Source of the DNA: Pelagihabitans sp963760375
Lineage (GTDB): Bacteria > Bacteroidota > Bacteroidia > Flavobacteriales > Flavobacteriaceae
Assembly (NCBI GenBank): GCA_963760375.1
Contig: CAVXCS010000007.1
Span: 186,001-250,000 of the forward strand
DNA length: 64,000 nucleotides
Direction of reading: 5' to 3'
This document shows, piece by piece, positions 52,423 through 60,702 of the stretch (the first letter of the stretch is position 1; every line of letters begins with the position of its first letter). The notes beneath the pieces were generated by a model that saw only the letters and a list, made by a program, of their open reading frames with translations, had not been told where the DNA came from and did no database searches. Both the position numbers and the translations under genes were made by a program.

Positions 52423-54321
52423 ATGAGCGACGCTATTAAGCATGAATGCGGCATCTCCCTGATCCGATTGCTAAAACCACTGGAGTACTATCAGGAAAAG
52501 TACGGCACCGCCTTTTATGGGGTGAACAAAATGTACCTGATGATGGAAAAACAGCACAATCGGGGTCAAGACGGTGCGGGATTCGCAAGCATAAAACTCG
52601 ACATGCGGGCAGGTGAGCGCTACATGAGCAGGGTGCGTTCGGTAGAGGGGCAGCCCATACAGGATATCTTCGATCAGATCAATGAACGCGTGAACACCGC
52701 TTTCAAGGAACATCCCGAATATGTGAACGATGTCGCCCTGCAAAAAAGCAATATTCCCTATATCGGCGAATTGCTCCTGGGACATGTTCGTTATGGCACC
52801 TATGGCAAGAACAGCATAGAAAATGTGCACCCTTTCTTGAGGCAGAACAATTGGATGCACAGAAATCTCATCGTAGCGGGTAATTTTAACATGACCAATG
52901 TTCATGAGCTGTTCGACAATTTAGTGCAGCTTGGCCAGCACCCCAAAGAAATGGCCGATACGGTTACCGTGATGGAAAAGATAGGGCATTTTTTGGACGA
53001 TGAAGTGGCCAAATTATATAAGCAGATCAAGAAAGAGGGCTATAACAAAATGGAAGCCTCCCCCTTGATCGCAGAACGGTTGAAAGTGCATAAAATTTTA
53101 AAAAGGGCCTCCAAGAACTGGGATGGAGGTTATGCGATGGCAGGGTTATTGGGTCACGGAGACGCCTTTGTCCTGCGCGACCCCTCAGGAATAAGACCTG
53201 CCTACTATTACAAGGATTCTGAAGTAGTGGTAATCGCTTCCGAACGCCCGGCCATTCAGACCGTCTTTAATGTTGCCTACGAAAAAATCAAGGAAATAGA
53301 CCCGGGCCATGCGATCATCATCAAAAAAGATGGAGGTACCTCGATCAAGAAAATCCTTGAGCCCAAGGAAAGGAAAGCCTGTTCTTTTGAGCGCATCTAT
53401 TTTTCAAGGGGCAGTGATAAGGAAATATACCAAGAACGCAAGGAATTGGGGAAACTTATCTTTCCCAAGATACTCACCGCCATCAACCACAACATTCGGA
53501 AAACAGTCTTTTCCTATATTCCAAATACGGCGGAAACCTCATTTTTTGGGATGGTTAAGGAGGCACAGAATTACCTCAACAAGAAGAAAGAAGAACAGAT
53601 CCTTGCCCTTGGACCCAATATCACAAGCGAACAGCTCCACGAAATTCTGGATGTTCGCCCGCGCATTGAAAAAGTGGCCATCAAAGATGCCAAGCTCCGC
53701 ACCTTCATTACCCAAGACAGCAGCCGGGACGACCTTGTGGCCCATATCTACGATATTTCCTACGGTTCGGTGAACAAGGGCGATAATCTCGTCATCATAG
53801 ATGACAGTATCGTCCGGGGAACCACCTTGAAAAAAAGTATTCTTAGGATACTGGACCGCTTATCGCCTAAAAAAATCATCGTGGTCTCTTCGGCCCCACA
53901 GATACGATATCCCGATTGTTACGGCATCGATATGGCGAAATTGGAAGATTTTATAGCCTTTAGGGCAGCCCTTGCCCTGCACCAAGATCACAATACCGTA
54001 TATCTGGTCGATGAAATATATCAAAAGTGCCTAAAACAGATCAACACCAACGACAAAGAAGTAATCAATCATGTCAAGGAGTTTTATGCTCCTTTCACGG
54101 CCGATCAAATCTCCAAAAAAATCGGGGCGCTTTTGAGTCCGGAAGATATCAAGGCCGAAGTACAGATCATTTATCAGACCATCGAAAGCCTGCACCAGGC
54201 CTGTCCTAAAAATTTGGGTGACTGGTATTTTACGGGCAACTATCCCACCCCGGGGGGAAACCGGGTCGTGAATAGGGCATTCATCAATTTTTATGAAGGA
54301 AACAATCAGAGGGCCTATTGA
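52423..54321 (+). CDS. PurF-like amidophosphoribosyltransferase, long form
   Basis: A 632-residue class II glutamine amidotransferase joined to a phosphoribosyltransferase. The nucleophile is Cys9 (HECGISLIRLL), so an eight-residue N-terminal propeptide would be removed. GATase features: KQHNRGQDGAGFASI, LLGHVRYGTYG and the segment around LIVAGNFNMTN. The PRPP loop is LVIIDDSIVRGTTLKKSILR (~463-482), intact. At 632 residues it is over 100 longer than canonical PurF (about 470-505), mostly in the middle and the C-terminus. It may be the purine enzyme of this lineage or a second paralogue; the window holds no other purF. Confidence 0.85.
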   Translation: MSDAIKHECGISLIRLLKPLEYYQEKYGTAFYGVNKMYLMMEKQHNRGQDGAGFASIKLDMRAGERYMSRVRSVEGQPIQDIFDQINERVNTAFKEHPEYVNDVALQKSNIPYIGELLLGHVRYGTYGKNSIENVHPFLRQNNWMHRNLIVAGNFNMTNVHELFDNLVQLGQHPKEMADTVTVMEKIGHFLDDEVAKLYKQIKKEGYNKMEASPLIAERLKVHKILKRASKNWDGGYAMAGLLGHGDAFVLRDPSGIRPAYYYKDSEVVVIASERPAIQTVFNVAYEKIKEIDPGHAIIIKKDGGTSIKKILEPKERKACSFERIYFSRGSDKEIYQERKELGKLIFPKILTAINHNIRKTVFSYIPNTAETSFFGMVKEAQNYLNKKKEEQILALGPNITSEQLHEILDVRPRIEKVAIKDAKLRTFITQDSSRDDLVAHIYDISYGSVNKGDNLVIIDDSIVRGTTLKKSILRILDRLSPKKIIVVSSAPQIRYPDCYGIDMAKLEDFIAFRAALALHQDHNTVYLVDEIYQKCLKQINTNDKEVINHVKEFYAPFTADQISKKIGALLSPEDIKAEVQIIYQTIESLHQACPKNLGDWYFTGNYPTPGGNRVVNRAFINFYEGNNQRAY

Positions 54322-54413
54322 GCTTTTTATCGATAAAATGCACACTTTTTTGTATTTCATCGATAATATTGGGCTTTCATCGGCTTTTTGGCCTCATTGG
54401 ACCCCCTCCCACC
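54322..54413. other. Start of the 1.2-kb gap without protein genes
   Basis: No credible protein gene lies between the PurF-like gene (end 54321) and sodA (55553). Minus-strand frames at 54357-54659 and 54865-55062 cross the RNA genes described below and have no family resemblance. Confidence 0.6.
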
Positions 54414-54497
54414 TATTTTAGATGTGCCATAGCATAAGTAGGTTAAGTTCATGGTAAGATTTGGGGCAAAAAAGGTGGAGACTTCTCCACCTTTTTT
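54414..54497 (+). ncRNA. Tandem small RNA gene, copy 1 (promoter element, core and terminator)
   Basis: The -7-like TATTTTAG (54414-54421) is followed after 5 nt by the core starting CCATAGCATAAGTAGG at 54427, continuing through TTAAGTTCATGGTAAG to TTTGGGG near 54466. The terminator is AAAAGGTGGAG-ACTT-CTCCACCTTTT with T-tract to 54497, giving an RNA of about 71 nt. Upstream TTGs lie at 23 nt (54388) and 14 nt (54397) from the -7 element. It is 106 bases after the PurF-like gene. No reading frame with a plausible start is expressed before the terminator. Confidence 0.72.
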
Positions 54498-54711
54498 ATT
54501 TGGCAGCCCTCTATTTTCGAATGACCGATTGGCTCTTTCTTCCATCTCGTTTTTCATCACTCCATGATGCATCGGTAAATTCCAGTGGGAAAGATGAACG
54601 GGCCGCAATTCAAATACGCGACGCATCATAATATTTTGATGCCTACGATGGTACTTCAACTTGTAATTTGACCGTTCAACAAGGATATTTTTTGAGAGCG
54701 AACACCTGCCC

Positions 54712-54794
54712 TATTTTTGTTGGACCATAGCATAAGTAGGTTAAGTTCATGGTAAGATTTGGGGAAAAAAGGTGGAGCAATGCTCCACCTTTTT
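54712..54794 (+). ncRNA. Tandem small RNA gene, copy 2
   Basis: A perfect -7 element TATTTTTG (54712-54719) with TTG 17 nt upstream (54692-54694). The core begins at 54725, again after 5 nt, and matches copy 1 through TTTGGGG. The terminator is GGTGGAGCA-A-TGCTCCACC and TTTTT to 54794. This is the copy with the best promoter. Confidence 0.75.
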
Positions 54795-55063
54795 ATTTGT
54801 ACCCCCTTTCTGCAATTCGCACAGCAACCCACGCCCTATGGTTCACCTTGATTATATCGTAATGTTACCATGCCGATGGCCTTACCTGCAAATTGCCGTT
54901 ACCGGCAATCATTGAAGCAGAAATGGACCTGAACGCATATCGGGCGGACTTAAGAATATTATTTGGGAGGACGCAACAAAAGGCCCAAAATCGACCTTTA
55001 TGGCATTTCAACCCTAAATTTGGGTATTCATCGGAAACCTTTTCTTGATTGGTTTCCTTCATC

Positions 55064-55147
55064 TACTTTCGAAAAACCATAGCATAAGTAGGTTAAGTTC
55101 ATGGTAAGATTTGGGGAAAAAAGGTGGAGCATTGCTCCGCCTTTTTT
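55064..55147 (+). ncRNA. Tandem small RNA gene, copy 3
   Basis: TACTTTCG (55064-55071; 7 of 8 to TAnnTTTG) with TTG 16 nt upstream; the core starts at 55077 after the constant 5-nt gap. Core identical to copies 1 and 2. The terminator stem is GGTGGAGC-ATT-GCTCCGCC, with a T-G wobble replacing the T-A pair, and TTTTTT to 55147. Confidence 0.73.
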
Positions 55148-55269
55148 ATTGTCCAATCCCAATTAATTAATAAGGTTTGCCTTACTTATTGGCGATTCCA
55201 GATGCTTTGATCGTAGTGCAAAACTTCTAAAATTTCCCAAATTTTCTTTTTTATTTCCCACAATACCAG

Positions 55270-55354
55270 TAATTTAGTGATGCCATAGCATAAGTAGGTT
55301 AAGTTTATGGTAAGATTTGGGACGAAAAGGGCGGGGACTTCTCCGCCCTTTTCT
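55270..55354 (+). ncRNA. Tandem small RNA gene, copy 4 (most diverged)
   Basis: TAATTTAG (55270-55277) lies 5 nt before the core at 55283, with TTT 19 nt further upstream. The core carries C-to-T inside GTTTATGG and GGGA in place of GGGG at its end. The terminator has a different stem (AAAAGGGCGG...CCGCCCTTTT), still fully paired. It ends near 55354. Confidence 0.72.
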
Positions 55355-55494
55355 ATGGTTAGGGAAAGTCCATATTTTCTCCTGGCATAGACCCAAAATT
55401 ATCCGTTTGTCCTAAACGTTCACATAGTGGGGGTGCCACAGCCCCTTATTGCAGTTCAAGGGTCGCGGACTAGTTTCGCTGGCCTAACGGACAA

Positions 55495-55531
55495 AAAAAT
55501 ACCATTCCAAAAGAATTGGAATGGTATTTTT
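55495..55531 (-). terminator. sodA terminator
   Basis: AAAAATACCATTCCA (55495-55509) pairs perfectly with 55517-55531; on the minus strand the right side is followed by TTTTTTTGTCC. It lies 22 bases after the sodA stop. Confidence 0.85.
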
Positions 55532-55552
55532 CAAAACCGATAACGGTTATGA

Positions 55553-56161
55553 TTATTTGTTCGCCTCATATAAAGAAGCCACCTTGTCCCAATAAATCAC
55601 ATTGAAAAAGGAAGCGATATAGTCTGGTCTCCTGTTTTGATAATTCAGGTAATAGGCATGCTCCCAGACATCCAATCCCAATATCGGAAATCCGCCGCAA
55701 CCGGTCCCGGGCATTAAAGGATTGTCTTGATTCGGCGTGGAGCAAATTTCCAATTTTCCGCCTTTGTGCACACAAAGCCATGCCCAACCAGATCCAAATC
55801 TGGTTCCGGCAGCTCCGCTGAATTTTTCCTTGAAGGCATCAAAGGATCCAAAGGCGTCGTCAATGGCCTTTGCCAAAGCACCGGCAGGTTTTCCGCCCCC
55901 TTTGGGCGACATGATTTCCCAGAACAGGCTGTGGTTATAAAAGCCTCCTCCGTTATTGCGAACCGCACTATTGGCCATGTCTAGGTTCCTTAAGATTTCC
56001 GCTATGGTCTTGCCTTCCAAGTTCGTGCCTTTGATGGCATTGTTCAAATTGTTGGTGTATCCATTGTGATGCTTGGTATGGTGTATCTCCATGGTTCTCG
56101 CATCGATATTGGGTTCCAATGCATCATATGCATAGGGTAAATTTGGTAGTTCAAAAGCCAT
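55553..56161 (-). CDS. sodA: Superoxide dismutase, Mn-type
   Basis: A 202-residue cytoplasmic enzyme (no signal peptide) converting superoxide to oxygen and peroxide. Metal ligands: His27 (MEIHHTKHH), His77 (GGGFYNHSLFW), Asp164 and His168 (GLDVWEHAYYL). Gly-rich GGGFYNH and the Gln in NQDNPLM match manganese rather than iron enzymes, though cambialistic activity is possible. It is transcribed toward the small RNA array. Confidence 0.95.
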   Translation of the reverse strand: MAFELPNLPYAYDALEPNIDARTMEIHHTKHHNGYTNNLNNAIKGTNLEGKTIAEILRNLDMANSAVRNNGGGFYNHSLFWEIMSPKGGGKPAGALAKAIDDAFGSFDAFKEKFSGAAGTRFGSGWAWLCVHKGGKLEICSTPNQDNPLMPGTGCGGFPILGLDVWEHAYYLNYQNRRPDYIASFFNVIYWDKVASLYEANK

Positions 56162-56195
56162 TTTCCAGTTTTTTAGGTTACAATTATATGTTGCT

Positions 56196-56203
56196 CAAAT
56201 TTA
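56196..56203 (-). promoter_or_regulatory. -7 element of sodA
   Basis: On the minus strand TAAATTTG (56203-56196), perfect TAnnTTTG, lies 34 nt before the sodA ATG. TTGs upstream are at short spacing, so the -33 element is unclear. Confidence 0.45.
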
Positions 56204-56279
56204 CAATTTTAACAATCAAAATGCCCTAATAAATTGTTAAGAACTGTGGCTTATTGCTTAATTTGCGGCTAAAAATAAG

Positions 56280-59200
56280 GTGGCCGTCATTCCCTTCCAA
56301 ATCTACAATGCCTCTGCCGGGTCGGGAAAGACACGGACCCTCACCAAGGAATACCTGAAAATTACCCTCTCGACCCCCAAAGGGTATGGAAAAATTCTCG
56401 CCCTCACCTTTACGAATAAAGCCGTAGGGGAAATGAAACACCGTATTTTGAAGAGCTTGTACGATTTTGGGCAAACCTTCAAAATTGAAGATGCCGATAC
56501 GATGTTTCTTGAAATGATGGAAGAAATGCACCTCGATATGGGGGGCTTGCAAAAAAAATCGAAAGAGACCCTTAAGGACATCCTGCACAACTACGCCTTT
56601 TTTGATGTTTCGACCATAGACAAGTTCAACCATCGGCTGATACGCACTTTCGCCAAAGATTTAAAATTGCCCCAGCATTTTGAGGTGGTGCTTGACAAAG
56701 ACCTACTCTTGCATGAAGCGGTGTCGAGGGTACTGCTCAAAGCCGGATCCGATCCGCTGTTGACCAAGGTTTTGATCGATTTCGCCCTGGAAAAAATCGA
56801 GGACGACAAGAGCTGGGACATAGCCCTTGACCTGATCAATATTGGAAATCTTTTGTTCCAGGAGAACCATGCCCAGCATCTTGACAGGTTTAACGACAAG
56901 GGCATCGAGGATTTCTTGGAACTGAAGCATGCCCTCAAAAAAAATATGGCGTCGCTCGAAGTGCATATAAAGGCCAACGCCTCCAAACTCCTGCAGCTGA
57001 TCCATGACCATGGGTTGGCGTTCACCGATTTTACGCGCAGTGCGTTCCCAAAATTCATCGAAAAGCTTTCTTCCGGCGATTTCAAAGTAGATTTCGATAC
57101 TTCCTGGCGGATTGATTTTGGGAGCAAGCCCCTTTACAACAAGGGTTGTGCACAACCGATCAAAACGGCCATCGACGGGTTAATGCCCCGATTCATCACC
57201 TCTTTTCAAAGCTTGAAACAGGACGTACATGAAATCGCTTTTTTAAAGAATGCCTATGGCAACATTGTGCCATTAACCGTGCTGAATACGCTTCGGCAAG
57301 AAGTCAAAAAGATTCAGACAGAAAGGGACCAACTCTCTATTTCGGAATTCAATACCCTGATATCCAATGAAATAAAAAATCAACCCGCTCCATTCATCTA
57401 TGAACGGCTCGGTGAGAAATACCGACACTATTTTGTGGATGAATTTCAGGACACCTCTACGATGCAATGGGAAAACTTGGTGCCGCTGGTAGGGCATGCG
57501 CTCGAAAGTATCGATGATGAAGGCAGAAGTGGGTCCTTGTTCCTGGTCGGTGATGCCAAACAAGCCATCTATAGATGGCGGGGGGGAAGGGCCGAGCAAT
57601 TTCTTGACCTGATCGCCAACCATAAAAATCCATTCATTTTCGCGCCTAAGATCGAGCCCCTGCCGAAGAATTACAGGAGCCATGAGGAAATAATAAGGTT
57701 CAATAACGCCTTTTTTCAGGCTACCGGCACCTTCCTTAACCACCCTGGCTATAGCCAATTGTTTCTGGAAGGGAACAAACAGGCCATCAATGCCAAAAAA
57801 GGTGGCTTGGTGCAATTGGCCTTCATCGAAAGGGATGGGGAATTGGAAAAATCGGCAGCTTATGACAAAGCGGTTCTGGAAACCATCGCCCGGGTACTGG
57901 CTTTGGGATACGATCACAGCGATATCTGTATATTGGTGCGCCGAAATGCCGATGGTTTGGTTTTGGCCAATACCCTTACCCAGCAATCGGTACCGGTAAT
58001 CTCTACAGAAAGCCTCTTGCTCAACAGCAGCGATAAAGTGAGGTTCTTGGTCGATCTCCTGCAATATGCCAACCAGCCCGATGATCGGGCCGCCAGTTAT
58101 CGGATACTCGCCTATTTATCGGCCTCCAAGCCCCAGAAACACCGGTTCATCCACGACCATCTCGATCTATTGGAAATGCTGTTTTCAAATGATTATGGAT
58201 TTGACTTGTCCACGCTGCATCAGTGCTCGGTATATGACGGCCTCGAAATGGCCATCAAGCAATTCGCCCTGGCCGAGGATACCGATGCCTATATCATTTA
58301 TTTTATGGACGCCGTTCTGGGGGTCGAAAACAAGGAGGGCAGCAATATCCAGATTTTTTTGGACTTTTGGGAAAGGCAAAAAGGCAAATTGGGGATCAGT
58401 GCGCCAGAACCGACCGACGCGGTGCAGATCATGACCGTGCACAAGGCAAAAGGACTTGAATTTCCAATTGTGATCTTTCCTTTTGCAAATGAGCACATTT
58501 ATGGACGAAGGGATAAAAAAATGTGGATGCCCGTTCAAAAGGAAAACTACCTTGGTTTTGAAGAATTGCTGTTGAATGAAAAAAAAGAGGTTGCCCAATA
58601 CGGAACCGTTGCGGCCGAGCGCTACCTTGAGGAGGAACAAAAAATGGAACTCGATTCCTTCAACCTGTTATACGTGGCTTTGACCCGTGCCGAAAAGGCT
58701 TTGTTTATCCTTACCGACAAACAAATAGACCAGAACGGACAATACAATACCGACTATTACTCCGGCCTCTTCATTCATTACTTGATACAGGAGGGATTGT
58801 GGGTCGCTTCCAAGGCGGTCTATGAATTTGGGGGGTTGGGGGTTGCGGAGCCCAAATCCCATCCCTTGCAGGAATCGATTCCGTACACCTATACCAATAA
58901 AGCAACGCCCGCATTTACAATCGTAACGGCTTCCGGGAATTTATGGGACACCGATAGGGGCGATGCGCTGTTCAAGGGAAACCTCATCCATTATGCCATG
59001 GGAATGATCCGCACCGAGGACGATGTTGATCATGCCTTGAACGAAGTGGTCAGATTGGGTGACCTGTCAAACAAAGAAATGGCACCGATGCGCAATGCCA
59101 TCGATCAAATTGTTCGGCACCCTGATTTGCAACCTTATTATAAGGTTGGGAACCTCGTAAAGAATGAGCAGGATATCATCACGGCGAACGGAACCCTCTT

Positions 59201-59387
59201 AAGGCCCGATCGTGTCGTTATCCAAGATCGAAGGGCGACCGTCATCGATTATAAAACGGGGCAAAGGAATGCCAACCATGCCTCACAGGTCAACCGCTAT
59301 GGGAAAGCCTTGGAGGAAATGGGGTACCATGTTGAAAACAAGATCATCGTCTATATCAATGATGAAATCATTTTAGAAACCATATAA
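56280..59387 (+). CDS. UvrD-family helicase-nuclease, AddA/RecB-like
   Basis: A 1035-residue DNA repair helicase. The start is a GTG (56280), which puts Walker A at the very N-terminus as usual for the family: IYNASAGSGKTRTLT (~7-21). Helicase motifs include LALTFTNKAVGEMKHRI (Ia), RHYFVDEFQDTSTMQWENL (II), LFLVGDAKQAIYRWRGG (III), LPKNYRSHEEII (IV), QIMTVHKAKGLEFPIVIFPF (V) and LLYVALTRAEKALFIL (VI). The C-terminus has LRPDRVVI...ATVIDYKTG...HASQVNRYG, a PD-(D/E)XK nuclease signature. It acts in double-strand break end processing, probably with the AddB-like protein at 62112. Confidence 0.93.
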   Translation: MAVIPFQIYNASAGSGKTRTLTKEYLKITLSTPKGYGKILALTFTNKAVGEMKHRILKSLYDFGQTFKIEDADTMFLEMMEEMHLDMGGLQKKSKETLKDILHNYAFFDVSTIDKFNHRLIRTFAKDLKLPQHFEVVLDKDLLLHEAVSRVLLKAGSDPLLTKVLIDFALEKIEDDKSWDIALDLINIGNLLFQENHAQHLDRFNDKGIEDFLELKHALKKNMASLEVHIKANASKLLQLIHDHGLAFTDFTRSAFPKFIEKLSSGDFKVDFDTSWRIDFGSKPLYNKGCAQPIKTAIDGLMPRFITSFQSLKQDVHEIAFLKNAYGNIVPLTVLNTLRQEVKKIQTERDQLSISEFNTLISNEIKNQPAPFIYERLGEKYRHYFVDEFQDTSTMQWENLVPLVGHALESIDDEGRSGSLFLVGDAKQAIYRWRGGRAEQFLDLIANHKNPFIFAPKIEPLPKNYRSHEEIIRFNNAFFQATGTFLNHPGYSQLFLEGNKQAINAKKGGLVQLAFIERDGELEKSAAYDKAVLETIARVLALGYDHSDICILVRRNADGLVLANTLTQQSVPVISTESLLLNSSDKVRFLVDLLQYANQPDDRAASYRILAYLSASKPQKHRFIHDHLDLLEMLFSNDYGFDLSTLHQCSVYDGLEMAIKQFALAEDTDAYIIYFMDAVLGVENKEGSNIQIFLDFWERQKGKLGISAPEPTDAVQIMTVHKAKGLEFPIVIFPFANEHIYGRRDKKMWMPVQKENYLGFEELLLNEKKEVAQYGTVAAERYLEEEQKMELDSFNLLYVALTRAEKALFILTDKQIDQNGQYNTDYYSGLFIHYLIQEGLWVASKAVYEFGGLGVAEPKSHPLQESIPYTYTNKATPAFTIVTASGNLWDTDRGDALFKGNLIHYAMGMIRTEDDVDHALNEVVRLGDLSNKEMAPMRNAIDQIVRHPDLQPYYKVGNLVKNEQDIITANGTLLRPDRVVIQDRRATVIDYKTGQRNANHASQVNRYGKALEEMGYHVENKIIVYINDEIILETI

Positions 59388-59395
59388 CACAAATT

Positions 59396-60589
59396 ATGTA
59401 CGGAAAGATTCAAGCACATTTACAAAAAGAATTGGAACAAATAAAGGAAGAAGGCCTTTATAAGTCCGAACGGATCATAACAACGCCACAGGATGTGGTG
59501 ATCCGGATTTCAACCGGGGAAGAGGTCATCAACTTCTGCGCGAACAACTATTTGGGCCTTTCGGCACATCCGGAAGTGGTAAAGGCGGCAAAAGACACCT
59601 TGGATTCCCATGGTTTCGGAATGTCGTCGGTACGCTTTATTTGCGGCACCCAAGACATCCATAAAGAACTGGAACAAAAGATCGCAGATTTCTATGGTAC
59701 GGAGGATACCATATTATATGCAGCTGCGTTCGACGCCAATGGCGGGGTCTTCGAGCCCCTGTTGGGACCTGAGGATGCCATCATATCCGATGCCCTCAAC
59801 CATGCGTCTATCATCGACGGGGTTCGTTTGTGCAAGGCCAAACGTTACCGATATGCCAATAACGATATGGGCGATCTTGAAGTACAGCTAAAACAAGCCG
59901 ATGCAGACGGGGCCCGATTTAAGATCATCGTGACCGACGGGGTCTTTTCCATGGATGGCTCGCTGGCACCACTCGACACGATCTGCAAACTCTCGGAACA
60001 ATATGACGCCATGGTAATGATCGATGAATGCCATGCTACGGGGTTCATTGGAAAAACCGGCAGGGGCACCCTTGAGGAAAAAGGCACTATGGGCCGTATC
60101 GATATCATCACCGGCACCCTTGGGAAGGCGCTTGGTGGGGCCATGGGCGGCTATACGACCGGGAAAAAGGAAATCATAGAAATTTTGCGCCAACGTTCCA
60201 GGCCATACCTTTTCTCCAATTCCTTGGCGCCAGCCATCGTTGGGGCTTCTATCAAAGTTTTTGATATGCTCGCGAACGATACTTCCCTAAGAGATCGGCT
60301 CCAGACCAATACGGCCTACTTCAAAAAAGGGATAAAAAAGGCAGGTTTCGATATCATCGACGGTGAATCGGCCATTGTACCGGTAATGCTATATGATGCC
60401 AAACTCTCCCAGGAGATGGCAAACCGCTTGTTGCAGAAGGGCATTTATGTCATCGGGTTCTTCTATCCGGTGGTGCCAAAAGGAAAGGCAAGGATTCGTG
60501 TTCAATTGTCCGCCGCCCATACCATATCGCATCTCGACAAAGCCATCGCAGCCTTCACGGAGGTGGGAAAGGAGCTAAATATCGTTTAA
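59396..60589 (+). CDS. kbl: Glycine C-acetyltransferase (2-amino-3-ketobutyrate CoA ligase)
   Basis: A 397-residue PLP enzyme of the alpha-oxoamine synthase family, converting 2-amino-3-ketobutyrate plus CoA to glycine and acetyl-CoA in threonine breakdown. Motifs: INFCANNYLGLSAHPEVV, SHGFGMSSVRFICGTQDIHKELE, MVMIDECHATGFIGKTGRGT (Asp contacting PLP), and DIITGTLGKALGGAMGGYTTG with the PLP-Lys. It starts 8 bases after the helicase stop; no threonine dehydrogenase gene is in the window. Confidence 0.93.
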   Translation: MYGKIQAHLQKELEQIKEEGLYKSERIITTPQDVVIRISTGEEVINFCANNYLGLSAHPEVVKAAKDTLDSHGFGMSSVRFICGTQDIHKELEQKIADFYGTEDTILYAAAFDANGGVFEPLLGPEDAIISDALNHASIIDGVRLCKAKRYRYANNDMGDLEVQLKQADADGARFKIIVTDGVFSMDGSLAPLDTICKLSEQYDAMVMIDECHATGFIGKTGRGTLEEKGTMGRIDIITGTLGKALGGAMGGYTTGKKEIIEILRQRSRPYLFSNSLAPAIVGASIKVFDMLANDTSLRDRLQTNTAYFKKGIKKAGFDIIDGESAIVPVMLYDAKLSQEMANRLLQKGIYVIGFFYPVVPKGKARIRVQLSAAHTISHLDKAIAAFTEVGKELNIV

Positions 60590-60638
60590 ATGCAAGGTTT
60601 TCCACTTGAAATGCAGTAAAAAAAATAAACAATTGATT

Positions 60639-60668
60639 TTGTTAATAATAATTAACAACTTACATTTG
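60639..60668 (+). promoter_or_regulatory. Canonical Bacteroidota promoter of the OmpA-like gene
   Basis: TTG (60639-60641), a 19-nt spacer and TACATTTG (60661-60668): both elements match the consensus exactly at ideal spacing. The start codon is 34 nt downstream. The highly expressed OmpA-like gene makes this a good reference promoter for the window. Confidence 0.8.
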
Positions 60669-60702
60669 CGGCTGATAAACACTTAAACTTAAAATTTTGA
60701 AC

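Larger units (their letters stand above)
54427..55354 (+). repeat. Four-copy direct repeat (small RNA family)
   Basis: Copies start at 54427, 54725, 55077 and 55283, so the start-to-start distances are 298, 352 and 206 bases. Only the promoter element, the ~40-nt core and the position of the terminator are shared; the DNA between copies is unrelated, unlike a simple recent tandem duplication. Confidence 0.85.

Noticed and set aside
54451..54540. Short reading frames starting at the ATG inside the small RNA core (ATGGTAAGATTTGG)
   Set aside because: They run straight through the terminator stem and T-tract, and the peptides differ between copies after a few residues.
54357..55062. Minus-strand frames of 100 and 65 codons in the array region
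   Set aside because: They read backward through small RNA terminators, have no family resemblance and show no start-site support.
54414..55354. CRISPR array
   Set aside because: The repeat occurs four times, but the spacing is 206-352 bases, the spacers are much too long and uneven, each repeat carries its own terminator, and no cas gene is near.
55402..55491. Possible structured RNA closed by TCCGTT (55402-55407) and AACGGA (55486-55491) with an inner GGGG/CCCC hairpin
   Set aside because: Only 4-6-bp helices, no promoter or conserved motif visible; could be chance in a GC-richer patch.
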